The position numbers were made by a program, and so were the translations under genes. This document shows positions 30,240 through 39,388 of a stretch of DNA of 64,000 nt, piece by piece. The stretch spans positions 1 through 64,000 of the forward strand of contig CAKZPA010000037.1 in assembly GCA_937138415.1 (NCBI GenBank), written 5' to 3'. A model generated the notes under the pieces. It was not told the origin of the DNA. It worked only from the letters and a program-made list of their open reading frames with translations, and did not search any database. Source of the stretch: an uncultured Nitrospiraceae bacterium. Its GTDB lineage: Bacteria > Nitrospirota > Thermodesulfovibrionia > Thermodesulfovibrionales > SM23-35. Each line of letters starts with the position of its first letter. The first letter of the stretch is position 1.

Positions 30240-32045
30240 ATGGATATTATTACCTGGACATGGATAATCGTCGGACTGTCGTTTGCGCTCTACATCGGGA
30301 TCGCGATCTGGTCGAAGGCGCGGTCGACCGGTGACTTCTACGTCGCGGCGAAGCAGGTGCACCCGGTCCTCAACGGGATGGCGACCGGCGCGGACTGGAT
30401 GTCGGCGGCCTCGTTCATTTCGATGGCCGGCATGATCTCGTTCATGGGGCGGGACGGTGCGATGTACCTCATGGGCTGGACGGGCGGCTACGTGCTGCTC
30501 GCGATGCTCCTCGCCCCCTACCTCCGCAAGTACGGCAAGTACACCGTGCCGATGTTCGTCGGGGAGCGGTACTACTCGCAGGCTGCCCGTGCAGTCGCTG
30601 TGGCCTGCGCCATCTTCATCTCGTTCGTGTACGTCGCAGGGCAGATGCGCGGCGTGGGGGTCGTCTTCTCGCGGTTCCTCGAAGTGGACATCGACCTTGG
30701 CGTCATCATCGGCATGGCGATCGTCTTCTTCTACGCCGTCATGGGCGGGATGAAGGGGATCACCTACACACAGGTCGCCCAGTACATCGTCCTGATCACC
30801 GCGTACCTGATCCCGGCGATCTTCATCTCGTTCATGTTCACCGGGATCCCGATCCCCCAGATCGGCTTCGGCGCGTCGCTCAGCGAGAGTGGGATGCGGC
30901 TCCTCGGGACCGATGCCGGGTACCTCCTCGACAAACTCAACCAGATCCACAAAGACCTCGGCTTTTCGGCCTATACGTCGGGGGGCACCAAGAGCATGAT
31001 CGACGTCTTCACGATCACACTCGTCCTCATGGTCGGCACCGCCGGCCTCCCCCACATCATCATCCGGTTCTTCACGACGCCGACGATCCGGGGGGCGAGG
31101 GCATCGGCCGGATGGGCCCTCCTCTTCATCGCCATCCTCTACACGACCGCCCCGGCCGTCGCCTCCTTCGCGCGGATCAACATGATCTCCACGCTCCACA
31201 ACCGGCCCTATGTGGAAGCCCCATCGTGGTTCAAAAACTGGGAGAAGACCGGGCTCGTCGCCTGGAAGGATAAAAACGGCGACGGCATGATCCAGTACGC
31301 CAAGGGGAGCGCCTTCACCGGCAAGGTCGTCTTCGCGAAGGACGAGGCCGGCAAACCGCTTCTCGGACAGTACGGTGAACGGGTCGTCTCGACACCGGCC
31401 ACCCCGATCGAAAAGAGCAAGAACGAACTGTACATCGACAACGACATCATCGTCCTCGCCAACCCCGAGATCGCGAAACTCCCCGCGTGGGTTGTTGCGC
31501 TAGTCGCTGCCGGTGGCCTCGCCGCGGCGCTCTCGACGGCTGCGGGCCTCCTCCTCGTCATCGCCTCGGCCTTCTCGCACGACCTCATCAAGAACATCTT
31601 CGCCCCGACCATGTCCGAGCGGAGCGAATTGATTTTTGCGCGGATCGCCGCAGGGTTCGCCGTCCTCGTGGCCGGATACCTCGGCATCCACCCCCCGGGC
31701 TTCGTGGCGCAGGTCGTCGCCTTCGCCTTCGGACTCGCCGCCTCCTCCTTCTTCCCCGTCATCATCATGGGGATCTTTTGGAAGAAGACCACGAAAGAAG
31801 GAGCGATCCTCGGGATGCTCAGCGGGATCATCTTCACCGCCTCCTACATCGTGTACTTCAAGTTCATCAACCCAGCCATGAATGTGCCCGCGCACTGGTG
31901 GTGGGGCATATCCCCGGAGGGAATCGGCGCCATCGGCATGCTCATCAATTTCATCGTCATGGCTATCGTCTCCAAACTCACGAAAGAGCCGCCCCAGCAC
32001 GTGCAGGACATGGTCGCATCGCTCCGGTACCCCAGAGAGGTGTAG
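30240..32045 (+). CDS. Sodium:solute symporter, probable acetate/short-chain carboxylate type (VC_2705-like)
   Basis: GDFYVAAKQVHPVLNGMATGADWMSAASFISMAG, LPHIIIRFFTTP, AAGLLLVIASAFSHDLIKNIFAP. Confidence 0.9.
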   Translation: MDIITWTWIIVGLSFALYIGIAIWSKARSTGDFYVAAKQVHPVLNGMATGADWMSAASFISMAGMISFMGRDGAMYLMGWTGGYVLLAMLLAPYLRKYGKYTVPMFVGERYYSQAARAVAVACAIFISFVYVAGQMRGVGVVFSRFLEVDIDLGVIIGMAIVFFYAVMGGMKGITYTQVAQYIVLITAYLIPAIFISFMFTGIPIPQIGFGASLSESGMRLLGTDAGYLLDKLNQIHKDLGFSAYTSGGTKSMIDVFTITLVLMVGTAGLPHIIIRFFTTPTIRGARASAGWALLFIAILYTTAPAVASFARINMISTLHNRPYVEAPSWFKNWEKTGLVAWKDKNGDGMIQYAKGSAFTGKVVFAKDEAGKPLLGQYGERVVSTPATPIEKSKNELYIDNDIIVLANPEIAKLPAWVVALVAAGGLAAALSTAAGLLLVIASAFSHDLIKNIFAPTMSERSELIFARIAAGFAVLVAGYLGIHPPGFVAQVVAFAFGLAASSFFPVIIMGIFWKKTTKEGAILGMLSGIIFTASYIVYFKFINPAMNVPAHWWWGISPEGIGAIGMLINFIVMAIVSKLTKEPPQHVQDMVASLRYPREV

Positions 32046-32055
32046 CGGCGATCGG

Positions 32056-32856
32056 ATGAGGATGAGACGGGCGGTATTTGTCACGGCGACCGATACTGAC
32101 ATCGGCAAGACGATGATCGCTTCTGCCCTCGTCGTCGGTATGCGGGAGAGGGGAATCAGATGTGGGGTGATGAAACCCGTGCAGTGCGCTGGCAATGACG
32201 CACTCTTCCTCAAGCGAGTCAGCGGCGCCGGCGATCCCCTCGGGATCATCAACCCCTTTTCTTTCAGGAGGCCCCTTTCCCCGCACCTCGCCGCCCGCCT
32301 CGAATCCCGCCACATATCGCTCAAGAAAATTCTCCGCTGCTACGAGATGCTGCGTGAGCGGCATGACTTTCTCGTCGTCGAGGGAGCCGGCGGTCTCCTG
32401 GTGCCGTTGAGCGGAAGGATGCTCGTCGCTGACATGATCAAGGCACTCGATCTCGATATCGTCATCGTCGCGAGAGCAGGACTGGGAACGATCAATCACA
32501 CGCTCCTGACCATCGAGGCTGCTGCGCGACGAAACATTCGAATCGTTGGGATCGTGTACAACCAAAGTACCCGCGGGCCCCTTACCGTCTGCGAAGAGGA
32601 TAACCCCGTGATCATCAGGAAGCTGAGCGCCATCCGAACGCTCGGTCTCGTGCCGTTCCGAAAGATTCAGCGAGGGAGGGTGTCGGTCGAACTATTACGA
32701 GACATCGCGGGGAGAATCGACATCGACGCGATTGTGGGCGACAGCCCGGCTCAGCGCGAACGCGCGCGGGACGTTGCAGGGAGAAACGTGCAGCCGATCG
32801 CGCCGCACAGGGCAATGGCCGCCGCGAGGAGGAACGCCGGGGCCAGAGAGGAATAG
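32056..32856 (+). CDS. bioD: Dethiobiotin synthetase with aberrant C-terminal extension
   Basis: FVTATDTDIGKTMIASALVVGMR, GVMKPVQC, VVEGAGGLLVPL, GLGTINHTLLTIEAA. The last ~35 codons run antisense to the MFS remnant. Confidence 0.88.
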   Translation: MRMRRAVFVTATDTDIGKTMIASALVVGMRERGIRCGVMKPVQCAGNDALFLKRVSGAGDPLGIINPFSFRRPLSPHLAARLESRHISLKKILRCYEMLRERHDFLVVEGAGGLLVPLSGRMLVADMIKALDLDIVIVARAGLGTINHTLLTIEAAARRNIRIVGIVYNQSTRGPLTVCEEDNPVIIRKLSAIRTLGLVPFRKIQRGRVSVELLRDIAGRIDIDAIVGDSPAQRERARDVAGRNVQPIAPHRAMAAARRNAGAREE

Positions 32857-34000
32857 GCCTCGGCGAGCATCCCGGCGAGACCCGGGCCGAAAGCCTGCCC
32901 GATTCCAAAAAAGAGGGTGATGAAGCCGATTCCGGCCGGCGCGAGCGTCGGTCCGAGAAGGTCTCCGCACGTGGCCGCCATGATGGCGGGGATGCTCCAC
33001 GCCGAGATCCCGAAGAGCAGTGCCGACAGAAACAAACCGGGCGGTTCGGCCCAGAGCGCAAACAGGCCAAATGCCAGTGCGTGCATCCCGTAGACAAGAC
33101 AGAGGGCTGCCCTGCGACCGAGCACGTCTGATGCGGATCCCCATATAACTCCGCAGAAGAAGGCTCAGCCATCCCATGATCATGAAGAGCCTGCCTGCGG
33201 CGGCCTGCGTGTACCCCCTCCGCGATCAGGTACTTAAGAAAAAAGTCATGTAAAAATGATATACGAGAATCCAATCGCGACATAGACGAACCCCAAATGC
33301 CACACAACGCCGGACCGATAGACTTTGCGCCACTCAAGTCCCCGGCGTCTCGCACCGGCCGTATCGCTCTCATCGACCGCCCCTATCGGGCGAAGGCCGA
33401 CTTCCGAAGGGCAGTTGCGCAAGACAGCATACGCGAGCAGCGCGAGCCCGTATGTTACGCCCGCGAAGATGAACCAGCAGGCGCGCCAGCCATGCGCTCT
33501 TCATGCCGACAGTATCGCCGGCACGAGGAGCCCGAGCACGATGAGCGCGACGGAGGATCCCGTCACGCCTATCCCGGATGCGAATCCTGATCGGCGCCGA
33601 ACGAACCACGCCGCGCGCAGTCCTATGACGGGGACGTTGCTCGCGCCGCTCCCGACCCCAGTGACAGCTCTCCAGAGAGCCGCTTCCGCGAAGCTCTGCG
33701 AGAGGCCGGTGAGAAGAGCATTCCGGTCGCGACGACGCTCAAGCCGACGGTCACGACAATGCGCGGTCTGTACCGCACAACCAGTGCGCCGCCGACCACC
33801 GAGAACACGAGATAGCCCGCCAGGTTGGCCGTTGCGAGGACACCGGCTTGGGTATTCGTCAATCCGAGGTCGGCCTGCATGGACGGCAGGACCATCGTGT
33901 GGCCGAACCGTGCGAGGCCGAGCGCACCGAAGACGACGAGCCTGCAGTCTCCGAGGACGACCCAGCCGTAATGCATTCCGAAGCACATGGCGGATTTCAA
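32751..34000 (-). pseudogene. MFS transporter (YbfB/YjiJ-like) remnant with multiple frameshifts
   Basis: Collinear fragments in different frames: MKSAMCFGMHYGWVVLGDCRLVVFGALGLARFGHTMVLPSMQADLGLTNTQAGVLATANLAGYL..., then LLTGLSQSFAEAALWRAVTGVGSGASNVPVIGL..., then HDFFLKYLIAEG..., then LGRRAALCLVYGMHALAFGLFALWAEPPGLFLSALLFGISAWSIPAIMAATCGDLLGPTLAPAGIGFITLFFGIGQAFGPGLAGMLAE.... Confidence 0.85.
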
Positions 34001-34009
34001 CGCTCTCCC

Positions 34010-34445
34010 GGTACCTGTTTCATGACCTGGAACGCGTTCGGTGGCGTTCTCGGCTTGAACGCTCCTCCTCGCAAGACTTTTGCGACGGCATTCTTAATGG
34101 CGACGGCAACCTTGAGAATCTGCTCTCTGCTTTCGACCGCGCTCGGCCATTATGACGATTCCCCGCCCGCTGATCGAAATGAACTCGCCGATCCGGATGA
34201 CGCTCGATTTCTCTTTGATCTCCCGCGATGCGAGCTTGTACGGCTTGAGGATCGGGAGGACACTCTCGACCCCCGGCATGGACTCGATCGACTGAAGGAC
34301 GAACTTTCCCCGCTCGTCACCGACGGCGCCGATGACATGCCTCGTCGTTCCGTGGATCACGTGGGGCATGTACAAGCTCCTTGACCCTCTTGGTCACCTC
34401 GTCCTTCACGCGTTTCGTCGCACCCGCCTTCAGGATAATGATCAT
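34010..34445 (-). pseudogene. 3-deoxy-7-phosphoheptulonate (DAHP) synthase remnant, frameshifted and truncated
   Basis: MIIILKAGATKRVKDEVTKRVKEL // PHVIHGTTRHVIGAVGDERGKFVLQSIESMPGVESVLPILKPYKLASREIKEKSSVIRIG // [38 protein letters not shown] in three frames; most of the TIM barrel is missing. Confidence 0.85.
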
Positions 34446-34474
34446 CCCGACCTCTCCCCCCTGCCAGAAAGCAG

Positions 34475-34505
34475 AAAGGCTGGAGGCAAGCCTCCAGCCT
34501 TTTTC
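34475..34505. terminator. Strong GC-rich hairpin with flanking T-tract (intrinsic terminator or leader attenuator)
   Basis: AAAGGCTGGAGG-CAAG-CCTCCAGCCTTTTT. Confidence 0.65.
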
Positions 34506-34552
34506 CACATCTGACATTCTCGCAGTAAATCGTGTACTGTAACTGCCACTTC

Positions 34553-35470
34553 AGGAATTAACCACTTCGTGCCTTGTCCGCGTAAAAGTCACGCGGAACA
34601 AAGTACTCGTACTGGAAAAATGCGTCGAGATTCTTATTGAATTTGTGAATGATAAAGAAGGTCTGGAGATGGCCTCTCGCGAGCCCGTCGCCGAACATGG
34701 GAACACGTATGGGTATCGGTTGTGCGGGCTCGTTCGCCCTCCAGTACTGATAGGAGAGAGAGGTTCGTGTCCGGTGTCACTTCCATCCTCACTCTCGCCA
34801 TATAGAGCTGGGAATTCGACCAGTAGAATGCTATCGACGCGGCCTCGCGGATAAACTCGTTCTGGTAGACGGTGTCCGCGCCGAAGGTGTTCAAATGGAG
34901 TTGCGGTATCGCCCACTCCTCGGGAGGGGTCACAGGATTCGTCACTCTTCCCGGGGAAATCGCCCCTTTTCTTCTCTTTTCCAAATGTAGTAAGGCTCAA
35001 ACACGAGATTATGGATAGGCTTCGCTCTCCCGTAGACAAGGAAAGCCTGCGAGTCCGATGTGTCGAGATACTTTCTGCTATCGTAAGAGGTGAACCCATT
35101 TGCGATGTGACTCCGCCATGTCGGAAGATACTGGTCCTGCCACTGGTTCGGGATGTAAACAAAGTCGACGCTGTTGCCCTTGTCGACCTTCCATTTAGCT
35201 TTCGCCGCTTTAAAATAGAACGTCCTCGATCCGTCCTGAGGGGTTCCCTTGGAGATCAACAACCCCTCCCCGTAGAGATCCTCCCCCATGAGGAAATCCT
35301 GACGGCCGATCTTCGGGTCAAGGGGCACATCAAAGGCGTTATTCGCTTTGATGTACAGGTTATCAACGACATCTTCATGCTCATCGAGATTCGTACACCT
35401 GCCATCCAATCTCCTCGGTTTCAGAGGAACCTAGATGATAGTATAGCTCGACGGTAAGCTTCAGGAACAC
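34553..35470 (-). pseudogene. Alginate-export-like outer membrane porin remnant
   Basis: Fragments: DPKIGRQDFLMGEDLYGEGLLISKGTPQDGSRTFYFKAAKAKWKV..., ...WAIPQLHLNTFGADTVYQNEFIREAASIAFYWSNSQLYMARVRMEVTPDTNLSLL..., then a frame change to HLQTFFIIHKFNKNLDAFFQYEYFVPRDFY. No single intact frame and no signal peptide. Confidence 0.6.
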
Positions 35471-35480
35471 ACTCGTATCA

Positions 35481-35771
35481 TTGAACGCAGCACTGCTCGG
35501 GGCATGGAGGGACTGGAGTGACGTCGAGCGGCTCATGGTCGGCAAACCGATTTACATGGAAATATCGTTCGCTCTCGATTTTCTCCACGAGGATCCGGCG
35601 GTAGCGCGTATTTTTGCGAAGCACCCGCCCGAGTACATCCTCTTCGAAACCGATTCGCCGTGGACAGCGCAAGATGAGACTCTCGCGCTCCTGAAATCGC
35701 TCGGCCTCGGGGAGAACACAGAGCGACGTATCCTCAGAGAGAACGCGCTCACTCTCCTGCAGTCTCAGTGA
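35481..35771 (+). pseudogene. TatD-family hydrolase C-terminal fragment
   Basis: RDWSDVERLMVGKPIYMEISFALDFLHEDPAVARIFAKHPPEYILFETDSPWTAQDETLALLKSLGLGENTERRILRENALTLL; N-terminal two-thirds absent. Confidence 0.75.
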
Positions 35772-36372
35772 CGTTCTTCTGACGCCTTCTCTGCCAGGCG
35801 ATGTACACGCAGAGGAGGGCGATACACGCTCCGATGAGGTAGACCGTCCATTCCCTGCTCATCTCGACGATGCGCTCTTTGTTATTACCGACAAAGTATC
35901 CAATGTAGGCGAGGATGCTCACCCAGATACCGGCGCCCAAGGCGGTGTAGAAGCAGAATTTCATGAGGTTCATCCTGCAGAGACCCGCAGGGAACGAGAT
36001 ATAGTGCCGGACGCCGATGATCAGGCGGCCGATGAACGTGCTGATCGTCCCGTGCTTGCGGAAAAAATCTTCCCCCTTCCGGAAATGCCCGGCGCTCACG
36101 CCGAAATATTTTCCGTACCTCACGATGAACGGCCTACCGAGAAAGACGGCTATGCCGTAGTTGAAGAGCGCCCCGAGGACGCTGCCGGCGGTTCCCGAGG
36201 CGATCACACCGATCCAATCCATCTGCCGCTGGGAGATGAGATACCCCGCAGGAGGGATCACGAGTTCCGACGGCAACGGAATGAACGTACTCTCGACGAA
36301 CATCAGGAGGACGATGCCGGCGTATCCTAGCGAACCGACCGTTTCCACGAGCCACGTGAAGAATGTATCCAT
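35749..36372 (-). CDS. DedA-family membrane protein
   Basis: MDTFFTWLVETVGSLGYAGIVLLMFVESTFIPLPSELVIPPAGYL, FIGRLIIGVRHYISFPAGLCRMNLMKF. Start at 36372 rather than the ORF-track 36453. Confidence 0.92.
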   Translation of the reverse strand: MDTFFTWLVETVGSLGYAGIVLLMFVESTFIPLPSELVIPPAGYLISQRQMDWIGVIASGTAGSVLGALFNYGIAVFLGRPFIVRYGKYFGVSAGHFRKGEDFFRKHGTISTFIGRLIIGVRHYISFPAGLCRMNLMKFCFYTALGAGIWVSILAYIGYFVGNNKERIVEMSREWTVYLIGACIALLCVYIAWQRRRQKNVTETAGE

Positions 36373-36408
36373 ACTATGCAGAGCGACGTTGTTACTCTTC
36401 CATGATGT

Positions 36409-36485
36409 TGGTCGGGGCGAGCAGATTTGAACTGCCGACCACTCACACCCCAAGCGAGTGCGCTACCAGGCTGCGCTACGCCCCG
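36409..36485 (-). tRNA. tRNA-Pro (GGG anticodon), CCA encoded
   Basis: Complement CGGGGCGTAGCGCAGCCTGGTAGCGCACTCGCTTGGGGTGTGAGTGGTCGGCAGTTCAAATCTGCTCGCCCCGACCA. Confidence 0.93.
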
Positions 36486-36496
36486 ATTTCGAATTG

Positions 36497-36889
36497 TTAC
36501 TGAAGCTGGCTGAGGATCTCTCTGAGCCTCTTTTTGACGTGCTCGATAACCTGCAAAGGCTGGCGGTCATCCCGTCTCTGCACTTCTTTCGCGGGCTTCA
36601 CTTCACTGAGTGCAGGCGCAAATCCGAGTTGCTTCCTCACCCCTTCGATCGTATACCTCTCCTGATAGAGGAGATCTTTTATCGTCAGGAGGAGTTCCAC
36701 GTCCTTTTTTACGTACACACGCTGGCCCGACTTGTTCTTCCTCGGCCTCAGGAACGGGAATTCCGTCTCCCAGTACCGCAGAACATACGGTTCGACGCCC
36801 ACGATTCTGCTCACCTCGCCGATCTTATAGAAGAGTTTATCCGGATACGATATGGACGCCCTCAGGCTCTCGTGTGCCGATTTATTCAT
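36497..36889 (-). CDS. MerR-family transcriptional regulator
   Basis: [72 protein letters not shown]. Confidence 0.95.
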   Translation of the reverse strand: MNKSAHESLRASISYPDKLFYKIGEVSRIVGVEPYVLRYWETEFPFLRPRKNKSGQRVYVKKDVELLLTIKDLLYQERYTIEGVRKQLGFAPALSEVKPAKEVQRRDDRQPLQVIEHVKKRLREILSQLQ

Positions 36890-37166
36890 TCACCTTATCC
36901 ATCGCCGCCTTCAGCTGGTTGCTCGCCCGAAACGTAATCACCCTGCGCGGCGTTATCTGCAGGTCGTCTCCCGTCTTCGGGTTTCTGCCCCTGCGCGCCA
37001 TTTTCTGACGAACGTTGAAGGTGCCGAAACCGGATATCTTGACCGACTCGCCATCCACGAACGTCTGTTTCATCGTGTCGAACAGTATCTCGATAATCTC
37101 CTGCGCCTCTTTTTTAGAGAGACCGATCTTCTCAAAAATCTTTTCTACTAAATCCGCCTTTGTCAT
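36882..37166 (-). CDS. HU/IHF-family DNA-binding protein (IHF alpha type)
   Basis: [86 protein letters not shown]. Confidence 0.95.
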   Translation of the reverse strand: MTKADLVEKIFEKIGLSKKEAQEIIEILFDTMKQTFVDGESVKISGFGTFNVRQKMARRGRNPKTGDDLQITPRRVITFRASNQLKAAMDKVNE

Positions 37167-37188
37167 GGTATCCCCTTAATTTTTCATA

Positions 37189-37217
37189 ATTATATTAACG
37201 AGATATCCACTTGTCAA
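37189..37217 (-). promoter_or_regulatory. Perfect-consensus sigma70 promoter for the IHF/MerR genes
   Basis: Complement TTGACA-N17-TATAAT. Confidence 0.8.
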
Positions 37218-37266
37218 GAAGAATTTTCTTGAGGCCATTACGGATTGCGTCCCGATTCCCAACAGA

Positions 37267-37689
37267 ATGTCGCAGCCGAGCTTGAACACCGAGGGCCCAA
37301 AAAATTATCATGTACCGGTGATCTACGGCATCGGCATCGACGTCGTACACATCGGCCGTCTCCGCGCGGTGACCGAGAAATGGGGTCGAACATTCCTGGA
37401 CCGCGTGTTCACCGAACGCGAACTCGCATACTGTTTCGGGAAGAAAAACCCTTACCCGTCGCTCTCCGTCCGCTTCGCCGCGAAGGAAGCCTTCAAGAAA
37501 GCCATCGGAGCGGAAGTGCCCGTCTCACTCCGCGATATCGAAGTCGAGGTGAGCGATGGCGGGAAGCCTTCGCTCGTCTTCGGCGGGAGAATAAGACAAT
37601 TCCTCGATTCCCATAACATCACGGCAACGCACGTGAGCCTCACGCACGACCACGACTATGGCGTCGCTTCCGTCGTTGTCGAACGCTGA
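37267..37689 (+). CDS. acpS: Holo-[acyl-carrier-protein] synthase
   Basis: YGIGIDVVHIGRLRAV, RVFTERELAYCFGKKNPYPSLSVRFAAKEAFKKAIG; the start may be GTG at 37318. Confidence 0.93.
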   Translation: MSQPSLNTEGPKNYHVPVIYGIGIDVVHIGRLRAVTEKWGRTFLDRVFTERELAYCFGKKNPYPSLSVRFAAKEAFKKAIGAEVPVSLRDIEVEVSDGGKPSLVFGGRIRQFLDSHNITATHVSLTHDHDYGVASVVVER

Positions 37690-37710
37690 CCTTCGAGGGA
37701 TCGCACATCC

Positions 37711-38520
37711 TCATTCGTGCGGAGAATCTGGCCGGAGGGAATCGCTCTTCCTCTCTTCTGTGCCATTCGCGCCACCGTCGGATCGATCACCCGCACTGAC
37801 CTCATCGTACTCGGGGACCACGATGCCGCGCATGACCATGATACGGTAGATGAAGTCGGCCCTGCGAACGACGTAACCGCTGTCAGCGAGAGGGTCGTAT
37901 TTCCGCGGATTCGGGAGCACCGCCGCCAATCGCGCCGCCTCGTCCGCGGTAAGTTCCGCTGCCGGCTTCCTGAAATAGTGGCGCGATGCTTCTTCGATGC
38001 CGAATATTCCCTGCCCGCCCCACTCCGCCACGTTCATGTACAGTTCGAGGATGCGTCGCTTCGTGAGCGCTCGTTCGAGACGCCACGTGATCATCGCTTC
38101 CCTGATCTTCCGAAGGGGATTTTTCGAGGGAGAGAGGAAAAGGTTCTTCGCGAGTTGCTGACTGATCGTGCTCCCTCCGAACTTAAACCTTTTCTCCCGG
38201 ATATCTCTTTCGAGCGCCTTCCCGATCGCTTCGTAGTCAAACCCCTCGTGATGCCAGAACTTGTCGTCCTCCGCGATCAGCACCGCTTTCAGCGCATAGG
38301 GAGAAATGCGCGACAGCGGTACCCACTTCTGACGCACGCGATAGGGTTTCCCCTCGCGCCGCCACTCCGCTTCCCGGTACTTCATGAACGCTGTCTTCTT
38401 CGGATTTTCGAACCGGAGCCGGGAAACATCGGGCGAGAGAAAGAGCGAGACGACGATACCGGACAGGACAGCAAGGGGCAAAAGGAAGAGACTTTTCCTA
38501 CCCCAGGATTTCCGTGCCAA
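37711..38520 (-). CDS. mtgA: Monofunctional biosynthetic peptidoglycan transglycosylase
   Basis: VLIAEDDKFWHHEGFDYEAIGKA, GGSTISQQLAKNLFLSPSKNPLRKIREAMITWRLE, RILELYMNVAEWGGQGIFGIEEASRHYF. Confidence 0.95.
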   Translation of the reverse strand: MARKSWGRKSLFLLPLAVLSGIVVSLFLSPDVSRLRFENPKKTAFMKYREAEWRREGKPYRVRQKWVPLSRISPYALKAVLIAEDDKFWHHEGFDYEAIGKALERDIREKRFKFGGSTISQQLAKNLFLSPSKNPLRKIREAMITWRLERALTKRRILELYMNVAEWGGQGIFGIEEASRHYFRKPAAELTADEAARLAAVLPNPRKYDPLADSGYVVRRADFIYRIMVMRGIVVPEYDEVSAGDRSDGGANGTEERKSDSLRPDSPHE

Positions 38521-39388
38521 TTCCTTCCTTCGTGAAGATCTCGAGCAGGAGACAGTGCGGGATACGGCCGTCTATGATGTGCGTCTTCGCAACGCCGCCA
38601 TCGATCGCCTTCATGCAGGCATGAACCTTGGGGAGCATTCCACCTTTTATCGTTCCATCGTGGATCAACTTCTTCGCCCGTTCCCTCTTGAGCGTCGATA
38701 TCGTCTTCCCCTCCTCATCGATGATTCCCGGGACGTCCGTGAGCAGAATCAATTTCTCCGCGCGGAGCGCCGAGGCAACCGACGCCGCCGCGAAATCCGC
38801 GTTGATATTGAGCGTCTCGCCCTTCGGACCTGTCCCGATCGGCGAAATGACGGGGATAAAGCCTTCCCTCTCCAGACAGCGGATCACCTCGGGTTCGATC
38901 GAGGTCACCTCTCCCACGAGCCCGATGTCGATCACCTCTTCCCCCGCCCCTGAGGGCTTCCGGAGCACGGTTCTCTTCGCCCGGATAAGACCACCGTCCT
39001 TGCCGCTCAATCCGACCGCCTTCCCGCCGTGCGCATTGATCAGCGAGACGATCTCCTTATTGATCAGCCCCCCGAGCACCATCTCGACGATATCCATCGT
39101 CTCCGCGTCGGTGACGCGCTGCCCCTGCACGAAAGTCGGTGTTTTGCCCATCTTTTCCATGGTGACCGAGATTTTCGGTCCACCGCCGTGCACAATCGCC
39201 ACCCGTATGCCGATGAACGCGAGGAGGACGATGTCCTTCGCGAAAGACTCCTTCAGCTCGTCCTTCACCTGAGCAGCGCCACCGTACTTCACGACGAACG
39301 TCTTTCCGTAGAACGTTCGGATATACGGCAACGCTTCTATTAAAATCTCTGCCTTCGTAATACTGTCCGTCATCTTCGCGGTTCTCAT
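38498..39388 (-). CDS. argB: Acetylglutamate kinase
   Basis: ALPYIRTFYGKTFVVKYGGAAQ, HGGGPKISVTMEKMGK, DVPGIIDEEGKTISTL, GGMLPKVHACMKAIDGGVAKTHIIDGR. Confidence 0.95.
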   Translation of the reverse strand: MRTAKMTDSITKAEILIEALPYIRTFYGKTFVVKYGGAAQVKDELKESFAKDIVLLAFIGIRVAIVHGGGPKISVTMEKMGKTPTFVQGQRVTDAETMDIVEMVLGGLINKEIVSLINAHGGKAVGLSGKDGGLIRAKRTVLRKPSGAGEEVIDIGLVGEVTSIEPEVIRCLEREGFIPVISPIGTGPKGETLNINADFAAASVASALRAEKLILLTDVPGIIDEEGKTISTLKRERAKKLIHDGTIKGGMLPKVHACMKAIDGGVAKTHIIDGRIPHCLLLEIFTKEGIGTEILG

